This document shows, in pieces, positions 17,002 to 25,967 of a stretch of 64,000 nucleotides of DNA; position 1 is the first letter of the stretch, and the number at the start of each line of letters is the position of its first letter. The stretch covers positions 186,001-250,000 of the forward strand of contig NZ_MBSO01000056.1 in assembly GCF_001695835.1 (NCBI RefSeq), read 5' to 3'. Position numbers and translations under genes: made by a program. A model generated the notes under the pieces. It did no database searches and was not told where the DNA came from. It saw only the letters and a list, made by a program, of their open reading frames with translations. The stretch comes from Ensifer sp. LC11. Its GTDB lineage: Bacteria; Pseudomonadota; Alphaproteobacteria; Rhizobiales; Rhizobiaceae.

Positions 17002-19056
17002 TCAGCCCAGACCGAAGACGACGTCACTTTCGGTGAGGGTTGAAAGCGAGACGTCCTCGATCAGGATGCCTTCGAAATTGGAGCCGTTAAAGGCAACGAA
17101 CACGCCGGCGGCCTTCGCGTGCGCTGCGGCAAGAAAATCGGCATAGCTGTGAATGCCTGTGGCGTCCTGGGCCTCCGCGGAAAAGGCGATCCGGTCGCCC
17201 TGCCGGGTATTGAAGTCGAGAATGCGATCGATGCCCGTCTGACCGAGGATTTCGGTAGACCAAAGAAACGTGTCGGCACCGCTGCCGCCGATCAACACGT
17301 CGGCGCCGTTGCCGCCGCTCAACAGGTCATCCTGCGCGCCACCGTCGAGATAGTCCGCACTGTCGCCGCCGAAGAGCTGATCATTACCCGAGTATCCGTA
17401 GAGCGCATCGTTGCCGCCCCGCCCGTCGAGAATGTCGTTGCCGCCATGCGATTCGAAGGTTTCGTGGTCGTCGCCCCCCCGCAGCACATCATCGTGAATG
17501 CCGGTCGACACTCTGAAATTCTCGACATTGACAAAGGTCAGTCCGGTCTGCGTTACCCCGCGCGTCACATCGAAATCGATCGGATCCGGCAGCGCCCCGA
17601 GCGTGAGGCTCAGCAGATCCCGCCCTTCACCGCCATCGACCTCGCCACGGAAATGAGCGTTGAACCAATCGTTTCCGGCGCCGCCGCGCATGATCGATCC
17701 GTCGCCAAGGCTACCGTTGCCAGGAATGGTATCCGAGAACGTATCGTCGCCGGCACCACCGTCCAGCACGTCCGTTCCGCCGTCATTGGCGAACCTATCG
17801 TCGCCGCCGCCACCAAAGGCGATGTCGTCGCCCAAACCAGTCGATATAGTGTCGTTTCCCGCGCCGCCGTCGATGCGGTCGCTACCGTCATCGCCATAAA
17901 GCGAGTCTCGTCCGGCCCCGCCTTCGAGATGGTCGTCGCCGGAACCGGCATGCACCACGATATAGGCGAGATTGGCCGTGATCACTCGATCGTTTCCACT
18001 GCCGAGCGCGAGGCTCGCCTCCTCGATGCCGCGCAGAACCGTACCGGTCGACGCTTGGCCGGCACCGAAATCGACAGTGAGGTCGCTCGTGCGCTGCGTC
18101 TCCTTGATCAACAACCAGTCCTGGCCCGCGCCGCCGTCGATCTCGGCGGAGAAGAGCGTCGATATGATCTGATCGCGGCCGTCTCCGCCAAAAAGACGAT
18201 TGGCACCGAGCCCATCGGTGATCATGTCGTCCCCTGCGCCGGCGTCGACGAAATCGTTGCCGGCGGCCGTCTCGATGACGTCGCTCAGCGCGCTGCCCGT
18301 AATAAGGTCGCTGCCGCGTCCCGTCGTCAGCACGATCCGCTCGACATCATGATACTCGACGAAAAGATGCCGCTCCGCCGGTGTCTGGTATCCAACGATG
18401 CCGTGGCCGTTCTCCAGGTTGAACACCACGGGAGCCGCTCCCGCCGAGAGATCGACCGTCAGCATATCGTCTCCAGCGCCGCCGAAAACGGTGCTGCCCG
18501 TCCCGACGAGAACAAAGCGGTCGTTTCCGTCACCGCCGTCGAGACGGTCGTGACCGCCGGTATTGGTGATGATGTCGTGTCCCGCACCCGCATGGACGAC
18601 GTCGTTGCCGGCACCGGTCGAGATCCGATCGCCCCCGGCGGTGCCGGTGATGCGGTCGTCGCCGCTGCCCGCGAGCAGCCGCAGCCACTCGATATCGTGG
18701 AAAAAGATGTGTCGACCACTGGCACTCGGGTCGCCAACATAACCGTGGCCACTGGCGCCGTTGAAGACCATTCGTTCGGTGCCTTGCGAGAAGTCGACGA
18801 CGAGGCCGTCAAAGCCCTGGGCTCCGGTAACCGCACCACCGGTCCCGGTGAGAACGATCTGGTCATCGCCGGCGCCGCCGTCGATCCGGTCGTAGCCGCT
18901 CGAACTCGTCAACATGTCGGCATGCGCCCCGCCGTCGACAAAATCATCACCACCGCCGCCATCGATCGTATCGCGGCCGGGGAGGCCCCATATGTAGTCG
19001 GTTTCCTCCGAGCCTTTCAAAACATCGTTTGAGTACGAGCCTGCGATCTTCGCCAT
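17002..19056 (-). CDS. RTX-type calcium-binding repeat protein
   Basis: This 684-residue acidic protein is built almost entirely of hemolysin-type nonapeptide repeats (GGxGxDxxx; for example GGGGDDFVDGGAHAD and GGAGNDTISTGLGDD) in about eight blocks separated by spacers. Each block should fold as a calcium-filled beta-roll. There is no N-terminal signal peptide. The C-terminal 120 residues (DRILDFNTRQGDRIAF, ending DVVFGLG) resemble the secretion region of type I substrates. It is probably secreted through a type I system encoded elsewhere; no catalytic domain is visible. A GAAGAGGA ribosome binding site precedes the ATG at 19056. Adhesion, matrix or exopolysaccharide interaction are possible roles. 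Confidence 0.85.
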   Translation of the reverse strand: MAKIAGSYSNDVLKGSEETDYIWGLPGRDTIDGGGGDDFVDGGAHADMLTSSSGYDRIDGGAGDDQIVLTGTGGAVTGAQGFDGLVVDFSQGTERMVFNGASGHGYVGDPSASGRHIFFHDIEWLRLLAGSGDDRITGTAGGDRISTGAGNDVVHAGAGHDIITNTGGHDRLDGGDGNDRFVLVGTGSTVFGGAGDDMLTVDLSAGAAPVVFNLENGHGIVGYQTPAERHLFVEYHDVERIVLTTGRGSDLITGSALSDVIETAAGNDFVDAGAGDDMITDGLGANRLFGGDGRDQIISTLFSAEIDGGAGQDWLLIKETQRTSDLTVDFGAGQASTGTVLRGIEEASLALGSGNDRVITANLAYIVVHAGSGDDHLEGGAGRDSLYGDDGSDRIDGGAGNDTISTGLGDDIAFGGGGDDRFANDGGTDVLDGGAGDDTFSDTIPGNGSLGDGSIMRGGAGNDWFNAHFRGEVDGGEGRDLLSLTLGALPDPIDFDVTRGVTQTGLTFVNVENFRVSTGIHDDVLRGGDDHETFESHGGNDILDGRGGNDALYGYSGNDQLFGGDSADYLDGGAQDDLLSGGNGADVLIGGSGADTFLWSTEILGQTGIDRILDFNTRQGDRIAFSAEAQDATGIHSYADFLAAAHAKAAGVFVAFNGSNFEGILIEDVSLSTLTESDVVFGLG

Positions 19057-19497
19057 ATCGCCATCCTCTTCGGCCGATTTATATCAATACTTGCACTGGT
19101 CCGAATAAAATCAACCGGTAGCAAATGTATTTAGGTAACATTCCAACGCAACATGAATAAACTTCCAAATTATTGGTATTTTAATTTGAAATATATATTA
19201 GAAATTTCGAGAACAGATCTGCCGATCACAAGATCGCACGGACGAAATGGTAGGGAAATGCGGCAGGTTGCTCTGAAGTGAAACCGCGATCTGCGGAAAG
19301 ACAAAACTAGGAGATGGTCGTGGCAAAGAGGAACTTTCAGGGGAGCGGCGCGCGGCAAGTCAGCCTATGGCGCGGAGATCGCAAAAAAGGGAGCGCCAAC
19401 GCTTCAGGACACGTCAGTCTGTCGTGCGCCATGCCGTTTTTTAACGGCGGGCACTTCAACGGCGAGCAACAGGCATCTCACTCTCACCGCTTGGCTG
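19057..19497. other. AT-rich non-coding stretch upstream of RTX gene
   Basis: This 441-bp stretch carries no convincing gene. It is clearly AT-rich between about 19080 and 19215, unlike the flanking DNA, and must contain the RTX promoter on the minus strand. A plus-strand frame starting at 19314 after AGGAG has a poor composition and runs into the zinc-protein gene on the other strand, so I do not call it. Confidence 0.45.
19433..19448 (-). terminator. Short hairpin after the zinc-protein gene
   Basis: A perfect 6-bp stem, GCCGTT at 19433-19438 and AACGGC at 19443-19448, has a TTTT loop. It lies about 50 nt downstream of the 87-residue gene's stop on the minus strand. No clear U-tract follows, so its role as a terminator is uncertain. 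Confidence 0.35.
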
Positions 19498-19761
19498 TTA
19501 GTCGCGCGGCAATCTGCCAAGGAGCAGCTTGTTCCCTTCCCTGTTCTCGCAACGCGAACATTTCAGCGTTCGGGCAATGAAATTAAGCGGGGTAGCGTAT
19601 CCATATGCACTGGCGATCAGCCGGCGATCGACCTGTCCCTGGCGCCGGCACTTGCCGCATTTCGCCACAAGCACATACCATTCCGGCAGTTGCTCCAGGG
19701 TCGAGCCATAATCAGCAACATCTTCGCGCGGCATCAGATCGATACTTCGACGATGCCTCAT
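19498..19761 (-). CDS. Small conserved zinc-binding hypothetical protein
   Basis: This 87-residue protein has two cysteine pairs, CGKC near residue 36 and CSRC near residue 70, which should form a zinc ribbon or zinc knuckle. It is basic (HRRSIDL; CRRQGQVDRR). The ATG at 19761 is preferred over one six bases upstream because AGGA then has normal spacing. It is transcribed in the same direction as the LexA-box gene 152 nt upstream and could be its operon partner. DNA or RNA binding is a guess from the cysteines and charge. No function is assigned. Confidence 0.6.
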   Translation of the reverse strand: MRHRRSIDLMPREDVADYGSTLEQLPEWYVLVAKCGKCRRQGQVDRRLIASAYGYATPLNFIARTLKCSRCENREGNKLLLGRLPRD

Positions 19762-19913
19762 GGTCATTCCTCTCGAAGCTGCGTCTCAATCAATGCGCAT
19801 CCCTGCGAACAGCTGCGGAATTTCTGGGCCGGACACACGAGCCTAATACCCTCACAATCGCCGCCCGGCATCCTCGTCTGCGCCTTAAGTCCGCCTGCCT
19901 TTCTAGAAGGCCT

Positions 19914-20117
19914 TCAGCGTACAGAACCGCCGAGTTGCAACGAAAGCTGCACGCCACCGCGTTTCAATCGGGGCAGAGGCGGTGTCATGTCGATACGTCC
20001 GAAAGTCCGCTTTCGCCACTCAGCCTCGCGTTCACGCTTCATCCGAGCCGCGGCCACGGCCGCCATGGCGCGCTCGATCACCTCTTCCGTGTGGGTCATG
20101 GTTTCTGTCCGATTCAT
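19914..20117 (-). CDS. Small charged protein under a LexA box
   Basis: This 67-residue protein is very rich in Arg, Lys and Glu (AAARMKREREAEWRKRTFGR) with a helical N-terminal half and no membrane segment. A strong GGAGG ribosome binding site lies 6 nt from the ATG at 20117, which supports a real gene. Its promoter has a consensus -35, and a GTTC-N7-GTTC LexA site lies just upstream of the ribosome binding site. It is therefore predicted to be induced by DNA damage. I do not recognise the family. It is divergent from minCDE, but with about 310 bp between them. Confidence 0.6.
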   Translation of the reverse strand: MNRTETMTHTEEVIERAMAAVAAARMKREREAEWRKRTFGRIDMTPPLPRLKRGGVQLSLQLGGSVR

Positions 20118-20133
20118 GGGAAACCTCCGCTTT

Positions 20134-20171
20134 GTTCTTGTTATGTTCTTATTTTAGCACTCCAATGTCAA
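20134..20171 (-). promoter_or_regulatory. SOS promoter: LexA box plus -35
   Basis: GTTC at 20134-20137 and GTTC at 20145-20148 are separated by exactly seven bases, matching the alphaproteobacterial LexA consensus GTTC-N7-GTTC. On the minus strand a perfect TTGACA -35 (complement of 20166-20171) sits 17 bp before the box, so LexA would cover the -10/+1 region. The rest of the gap to minC (20172-20429) shows no clear structure; it is AT-rich near 20350-20400, where the minC promoter probably lies. Confidence 0.7.
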
Positions 20172-20429
20172 CTCCCTCTCCGGCACCGGTCGATTCGCGT
20201 TCGCTTGGATCAGCGCTGCAAGTCCCAGCCTGCGGCCGATGGGAAGCCAGTTCCGCTGTTGCCAAGGCAACACAGCACGAAAGATCAGCATGGCTCGACA
20301 GCTGATTTCCTTTTGTTTTCAAGCATCGGACAGCCGGTCGAGCGTGCGCCTCATTAACCTTCGCATTGCCGAATTAACCATTTGTTAACCATTTCCTCGA
20401 TACACCAAAGCAACGGAAAATTTACCAAG

Positions 20430-21188
20430 ATGAACGATGTGTTAACTGAATCCCGGCCGATCCGCCTCAAGGGGCGTTCCTTCCTTGCACTCGCGCTGAC
20501 GCCAGAATTGCCCTTCGAGGACTGGCTTCGGCGACTGGACGATCTCGCTTCCCGCTCCGCCGGTTTCTTCCTGCGGCGCCCGGTGGTGCTCGACGTCGAT
20601 GGTCTGGATATTGATCGCCAGCAATTGCGCGATCTGGTCAGTCAACTGACTGCGCGCAATGTCCGGATCATGGGCATTGAAGGCGCGCGCCAGTCGTTGC
20701 TCGGCGCAGACCTGCCGCCTGCGATGAATGACGGACGTCCGGCCGCCGATTTCGAAGCGAAAATGGCGGAACAGGCCGAGAGAGCCGACGTCTCCGAAGG
20801 GGAAACCGAAACCGAAACCGAAACGGTCATCACGGCCGAACCGATCTCGGCCAAGGCGACACCCTCGATCGTCGTCACCCAGCCGGTACGCTCCGGGCAG
20901 TCGCTGTTCTTCCCAGAGGGCGACGTGACGGTCATCGGCTCGGTCGCCTCGGGCGCCGAAGTCGTGGCCGGCGGATCGATCCACATCTACGGCGCGCTGC
21001 GCGGCCGGGCGATGGCCGGAACCACGGGCAACGCATCGGCACGGATCTTCTGCCGCAAGCTCGAGGCAGAACTGATTGCGATCGACGGCTTTTACAAGAC
21101 CGCCGACGACATGGAGCAGAACCTGCGCGGCAAAGCGGTGCAGATCTGGCTCGACGGCGAAGCGCTCAAGGCGGGAACTCTCGGCTAG
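20430..21188 (+). CDS. minC: Septum site-determining protein MinC
   Basis: This 252-residue inhibitor of FtsZ ring assembly starts MNDVLTESRPIRLKGRS. The N-terminal FtsZ-inhibiting domain spans about residues 1-105. An acidic linker with a repeated Glu-Thr run (ETETETET, near residue 130) leads to the C-terminal beta-helix (VIGSVASGAEVVAGGSIHIY and GRAMAG), which binds MinD. The first gene of minCDE, it blocks division near the poles. The Met at 20430 is chosen by fit to rhizobial MinC; an extension to 20382 is unlikely. Confidence 0.93.
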   Translation: MNDVLTESRPIRLKGRSFLALALTPELPFEDWLRRLDDLASRSAGFFLRRPVVLDVDGLDIDRQQLRDLVSQLTARNVRIMGIEGARQSLLGADLPPAMNDGRPAADFEAKMAEQAERADVSEGETETETETVITAEPISAKATPSIVVTQPVRSGQSLFFPEGDVTVIGSVASGAEVVAGGSIHIYGALRGRAMAGTTGNASARIFCRKLEAELIAIDGFYKTADDMEQNLRGKAVQIWLDGEALKAGTLG

Positions 21189-21308
21189 GGCGAGACCAGG
21201 AAGAACGCGGGCGGTTGCCGCTCGCATCCCGCTTATGATTTCGGTCGAACCGACCCAAATCATAGAGACGCAAGGCGAAGGCGAATTCTTAAATACTTGG
21301 AGAGACGA

Positions 21309-22124
21309 ATGGGCAAGGTAGTCGTAGTTACATCGGGCAAAGGTGGCGTCGGCAAGACGACGTCCAGCGCCGCATTGGGCGCCGCGCTCGCGCAAAATGG
21401 CGACAAGGTCGTCGTCGTCGACTTTGACGTCGGTCTGCGCAATCTCGATCTCGTCATGGGCGCGGAACGGCGCGTCGTCTATGACCTGGTCAACGTGATC
21501 CAGGGTGAGGCCAAGCTGTCGCAGGCGCTGATCCGCGACAAGCGCGTGGAGACGCTCTACCTGCTGCCGGCCTCGCAGACCCGCGACAAGGACAATCTGA
21601 CGCCGGAAGGCGTCGAGAAGGTCATCGCCGCCCTGCAGAGTGCCTTCGACTGGGTCATCTGCGACAGCCCCGCCGGTATCGAACGTGGCGCGACGCTCGC
21701 CATGCGCCACGCCGATATCGCCATCGTCGTGACCAATCCGGAAGTCTCCTCGGTTCGCGATTCCGACCGCATCATCGGCCTGCTCGATTCCAAGACGCTC
21801 AAGGCCGAAAACGGCGAGCGCATGGAAAAGCACCTGCTGCTCACCCGCTACGACCCGGTGCGCGCAGAGCGTGGCGACATGCTGAAGGTCGACGACGTCC
21901 TGGAAATCCTGTCGATCCCGCTGATGGGCATCATCCCGGAAAGCGCGGACGTCCTGCGCGCCTCCAACGTCGGCTCTCCGGTCACGCTGGCGGACGGCCG
22001 CTGCGCCCCGGCGCTGGCCTATTTCGACGCAGCGCGCCGGCTGAAGGGCGAAACCCTGCCGATCACCGTTCCCGGCGAAAAGCGCAGCTTCCTCGGCAAG
22101 ATTTTCGGAAGGAAAGCGGCATGA
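21309..22124 (+). CDS. minD: Septum site-determining ATPase MinD
   Basis: This 271-residue protein has a deviant Walker A motif [12 protein letters not shown] at residues 9-20, a [14 protein letters not shown] switch, and a C-terminal amphipathic membrane-targeting helix ([14 protein letters not shown]). MinD binds the membrane with ATP, recruits MinC and is released by MinE. A GGAGAG site precedes the ATG at 21309. The stop overlaps the minE start. Confidence 0.96.
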   Translation: MGKVVVVTSGKGGVGKTTSSAALGAALAQNGDKVVVVDFDVGLRNLDLVMGAERRVVYDLVNVIQGEAKLSQALIRDKRVETLYLLPASQTRDKDNLTPEGVEKVIAALQSAFDWVICDSPAGIERGATLAMRHADIAIVVTNPEVSSVRDSDRIIGLLDSKTLKAENGERMEKHLLLTRYDPVRAERGDMLKVDDVLEILSIPLMGIIPESADVLRASNVGSPVTLADGRCAPALAYFDAARRLKGETLPITVPGEKRSFLGKIFGRKAA

Positions 22125-22381
22125 ACCCGTTCCGTTTCTTCTCCCGCTCCCAGTCAGCCCCGGCCGCCCGCGAACGGCTGCAGGTGCTGCTGGCGCATGA
22201 ACGCGCATCCGCCGGCGATAGCGATCTCGTCACCAAGCTGCGCGACGAAATCCTGAAGGCGATCTCCAAGCACATGCAGATCGACGACGACAAGGTCCGC
22301 GTCACGATGGAACGCGGCGCCCAGGTCTCGACGCTCGCGGTCGACATCGAGATCCCCTTCGATGCAAAGAAGGCGGCCTGA
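22121..22381 (+). CDS. minE: Cell division topological specificity factor MinE
   Basis: This 86-residue protein overlaps the minD stop by 4 bp. The N-terminal region ([12 protein letters not shown], then [14 protein letters not shown]) is the MinD-binding, membrane-sensing part; the C-terminal region ([20 protein letters not shown]) is the dimerisation domain. It stimulates MinD ATPase to set up pole-to-pole oscillation. A hairpin covers its stop codon. Confidence 0.95.
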   Translation: MNPFRFFSRSQSAPAARERLQVLLAHERASAGDSDLVTKLRDEILKAISKHMQIDDDKVRVTMERGAQVSTLAVDIEIPFDAKKAA

Positions 22382-22390
22382 GAGGCCGCC
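22372..22390 (+). terminator. Hairpin over the minE stop codon
   Basis: A perfect 7-bp stem, GGCGGCC at 22372-22378 and GGCCGCC at 22384-22390, encloses the minE TGA in its 5-nt loop. It may stabilise the message end or act with the next hairpin as a terminator. No U-tract follows. Confidence 0.5.
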
Positions 22391-22439
22391 GACCCGCTGG
22401 GCAGGTAACGTCGCTTAACACGCGATCCCGATCTCTTTG

Positions 22440-22471
22440 GCTGGACGATATCCCGACGGATCTCGTCCAGC
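22440..22471. terminator. Terminator between minE and the bicupin gene
   Basis: A perfect 9-bp stem, GCTGGACGA at 22440-22448 and TCGTCCAGC at 22463-22471, is followed by TTTC on the plus strand. It lies in the gap between the convergent minCDE and bicupin genes and probably serves minCDE. Confidence 0.6.
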
Positions 22472-22486
22472 TTTCTCGTGGAGAGA

Positions 22487-23338
22487 TCAGAAGTCCGGCG
22501 CAACGCCGAAGACGAATTCCACCCTCTCGCCCGACATGTTGAAGTACTGGTGGTCGGTCCCCGCCGGGATGTAGAAGCCGTCGCGCGGGTTGAGCTCGAA
22601 CCAGACCTGGCCCTCAGCCTCCGGCACGTGAATGTTCAGCGTCCCCGAGACGACATAAAGGCACTCGTCTCCTTTATGGCGCTCGATGCCGGTGCGTTTG
22701 CCCGCAAGCAGCGTCGTCTTGCCGACGGTCAGCTGGTCGGTCGCGCAATATAGCCCGGTATAGGCACCCTGCGTTTGCTGATCGAGGCTCCAGAGCAGAT
22801 CGGCGTCGCGCATCGGTTGGATCGTTCGGGCCTTGCGCTGCGCCTCCGCCTCCATCGGCCAGCGGCCGATGAACTCGCTCTGGCCGTAACGCGACTGCTC
22901 GATTTCGAGATAGGGCTTGGTGCGGGCATAGGGACCTGACGTGCCTTTGGCCGGCGGCGGCGCGAAGAATTCCAGCACGCGCAGCTGTTCGTTGCCGAGG
23001 TTGAAGCCATGGTGCCAGGTGTCCTTGCGGAAGAACAGCGCCTCGCCTTCCCTAGCGATGCAGAATTCGCCGGTCTCAGGATTGGCAAGGCCGAGCGTGC
23101 CGGAGAGCACGTAAAGAACCTCGTCGGCCCCGAAGATCGTGCGAAAGGCTTCCGTATGCTTGAAGCAGCCGCCCGGCTGCATGCCGAAGACGATCTGGTG
23201 GATGCTCTCCGTCGAGGCATAGATCCAGTCGTCGACCAGGCCGGCATTTTCCTCGCCCCAGAGGTGGCGCGTGACGCCTGCATAGGGGATGTGCGTAGGA
23301 CGATCGAAAACGGGACGGGGAGACGGTTTGTAACCCAT
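22487..23338 (-). CDS. Two-domain cupin protein of unknown substrate
   Basis: This 283-residue bicupin has an N-terminal cupin (FKHTEAFRTIFGADEVLYV, then TWHHGFN) and a C-terminal one (GIERHKGDECLYVVSG, then AGTDHQYFN). Both keep His/Glu metal-ligand positions. It ends a run of minus-strand sugar-catabolism genes and follows a TetR gene by 70 nt. It may be an isomerase, a dioxygenase or a sugar-binding protein; the sequence does not decide. Confidence 0.72.
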   Translation of the reverse strand: MGYKPSPRPVFDRPTHIPYAGVTRHLWGEENAGLVDDWIYASTESIHQIVFGMQPGGCFKHTEAFRTIFGADEVLYVLSGTLGLANPETGEFCIAREGEALFFRKDTWHHGFNLGNEQLRVLEFFAPPPAKGTSGPYARTKPYLEIEQSRYGQSEFIGRWPMEAEAQRKARTIQPMRDADLLWSLDQQTQGAYTGLYCATDQLTVGKTTLLAGKRTGIERHKGDECLYVVSGTLNIHVPEAEGQVWFELNPRDGFYIPAGTDHQYFNMSGERVEFVFGVAPDF

Positions 23339-23408
23339 CGGAAAACTCCTGAATTTTGGGCGCGCAAAGCGAGCGCCAATGCGGGGGGATCTCTGCGCGC
23401 GGAGCGCG

Positions 23409-23972
23409 CTATTTCGGCGGTTGTACGTGCGTTCGCTCCAAAAGCCGGGCGGTGACGGCGCGCTTCATCTCGGGGTCGAGATGCATGACGTTGAAGACCT
23501 CCGCCAGCCACATGCCCTCAACCGCCAGTCGGGTGATCGTCGCCTCGACCGGGTCGAGGCCGTCGTTTTCGACAGCCGCCTGGCAGCGGATGTTCTGCTG
23601 GCGCACGATTTCGAGGAGATCGGGGAAGTTCGAAAGTGCTGCGGTAATGCTGGCGCCCAGGCGGTCATATTGATCGCCGGTGCTGGCGGCTTCGCCAAGC
23701 GTCGCACGCACATAGGCGCGGGTGTAGCGGCCATGCGGCTCCTCGTCTTCGGTTTCGAGCCCGGAGAGGCCGGTCTCGAAACGGTAGACGAAACGCTCGA
23801 CCATCGCCCGCACCAGCGCGTCCTTGCTGGCGAAATGGTAAAGGATGCCGCCTTTGCTGAGGCCGGTTTGTTCCGCCACTTCGTCGAAGGTGAGAGACGA
23901 CACGCCCTTACCGACGACGATCGCTTCGGCGGCGGTGAGGATGCGGTCACGTGCGGTTTCGCGTTTTGCCAT
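23409..23972 (-). CDS. TetR-family regulator in sugar cluster
   Basis: This 187-residue regulator starts MAKRETARDRILTAAEA. The helix-turn-helix (TFDEVAEQTGLSKGGILYHF, residues 29-48) is intact, and the ligand domain resembles TetR_C types with a long helical core. The start at 23972 is preferred to one five codons upstream on family fit. It lies near the end of the transporter and catabolic cluster, so it may repress the cluster at the 31942-31957 palindrome; that link is inference. Confidence 0.82.
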   Translation of the reverse strand: MAKRETARDRILTAAEAIVVGKGVSSLTFDEVAEQTGLSKGGILYHFASKDALVRAMVERFVYRFETGLSGLETEDEEPHGRYTRAYVRATLGEAASTGDQYDRLGASITAALSNFPDLLEIVRQQNIRCQAAVENDGLDPVEATITRLAVEGMWLAEVFNVMHLDPEMKRAVTARLLERTHVQPPK

Positions 23973-24006
23973 GTCGATACAACCCAAAATGTTGGAAACG
24001 TGCCTG

Positions 24007-25092
24007 CTATAGCCCTGAACTTTCCCGCAGGCGACCGACGATCTCAGCCATCAGCGCCAGGTCCTCACGCGAGTCTGAGAGCGTCGTCTTCGGTTTCGTG
24101 CCGTTGATCAGATGGTCGTGAAAGACGCGCAGCTCGACTGCGAAGGGATCGGTATAATCGGGGCCGAAGCTCCGTGTTTCCGTCTCGGTATCGGTCGAGT
24201 CGATCACTTCGAGCGAGGTCGGCAGGTTGCGGATATAGGGCGTGTCATAGCTGACCCGCAGCTGGCGGCGATCTGAGAGCACCTCGATGCGCGCGTCGAA
24301 ACGGGCGACATTGTCGATCATGGCTTCGTAGATCGCGGTGAAATGACCGTAGTCGAACAGCGCGACAATGGACTCGCCATTGGCTTTGTGGTGCGCGGCA
24401 ATGACGCGCTTCGGCAGGCCGATCAGCTCGCGCATCGCCGAGAGACTGTGCGAGGACAGGCCCGTCAGCACCTGATAGGCCCGCATCAGGTCGGCGGGCG
24501 CATCGTCACCGACCACCTGTTTCAGCAGCGCCGTCGTCTGCGCCCGGGACTCCGCGAGGAACGCGGCGTCGAGATCATCAGGGTAGAAGATGTTGCGCGT
24601 CTGGCGAATGAAGAACGGGCCCTCGCAGATGATGTCGCGGACGCGAACGTAACGCACATCGTTCTGCGCCGGCATCATCGCCTTGGCACGCAGGAAGCTC
24701 GGCGAATAGCGGCGCATGTAAGCGACGAAGAGCAAGCGATCGGCGGCCTCGGCCAACGGCGCGACGGCGTCGATCTCGCCGAGCGTCAGGCAGGCGGGCT
24801 TTTCGAGGAACACGTGCTTCTTCGCTTTCAGCGCCATTTCGAGATAGTAGCTGTGCGTCTGGTCCGGCGTCAGGATGAAGACGGCATCGATATCCGGCGA
24901 CGAAACGAGCGCTTCTGCGGTCTCGTATTTCTTCGCTCCCGGGTAACGGGCCGAGCAATAGGCCGTCAGGCTCGGCGAGACATCGTAGACGCCGGCGATT
25001 TCGAAGAGCTGGCGATGATCGGCCAGGATCGGCAGATGCATCAGCTGGCTGACTTCGCCAAGCCCGATCAGACCAACACGAACGACACGCAT
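24007..25092 (-). CDS. Gfo/Idh/MocA-family oxidoreductase
   Basis: This 361-residue NAD(P)-dependent dehydrogenase has an N-terminal Rossmann fold (VGLIGLGEVSQLMHLPILAD) and the family EKP motif in HVFLEKPACL near residue 93. The family oxidises sugars, inositols and their amino forms. It follows two sugar permeases by 34 nt. A GGAAAGGG ribosome binding site supports the ATG at 25092; a short upstream extension was rejected. It probably oxidises the imported sugar or cyclitol before phosphorylation or deamination. Confidence 0.85.
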   Translation of the reverse strand: MRVVRVGLIGLGEVSQLMHLPILADHRQLFEIAGVYDVSPSLTAYCSARYPGAKKYETAEALVSSPDIDAVFILTPDQTHSYYLEMALKAKKHVFLEKPACLTLGEIDAVAPLAEAADRLLFVAYMRRYSPSFLRAKAMMPAQNDVRYVRVRDIICEGPFFIRQTRNIFYPDDLDAAFLAESRAQTTALLKQVVGDDAPADLMRAYQVLTGLSSHSLSAMRELIGLPKRVIAAHHKANGESIVALFDYGHFTAIYEAMIDNVARFDARIEVLSDRRQLRVSYDTPYIRNLPTSLEVIDSTDTETETRSFGPDYTDPFAVELRVFHDHLINGTKPKTTLSDSREDLALMAEIVGRLRESSGL

Positions 25093-25126
25093 GTGAGTAC
25101 CCTTTCCGCCTCGAATAGAGGCCATT

Positions 25127-25966
<840 letters not shown>

Positions 25967-25967
25967 G

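Noticed and set aside
17119-19032. A 637-codon plus-strand open frame opposite the RTX gene
   Set aside because: It is the antisense shadow of repetitive GGxGxD codons; the minus strand gives a coherent RTX protein with a ribosome binding site.
17002-19056. Repeat-rich DNA considered as a CRISPR array
   Set aside because: The repeats are codon-level RTX nonapeptides of varied sequence without uniform spacers.
19314-19580. An 88-codon plus-strand frame after an AGGAG
   Set aside because: The composition is not protein-like, and it overlaps the start of the zinc-protein gene's 3' end on the other strand. It is weakly possible only.
20442-22208. A 588-codon minus-strand open frame opposite minC and minD
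   Set aside because: minC and minD are unambiguous on the plus strand; the opposite frame is a GC-rich shadow.
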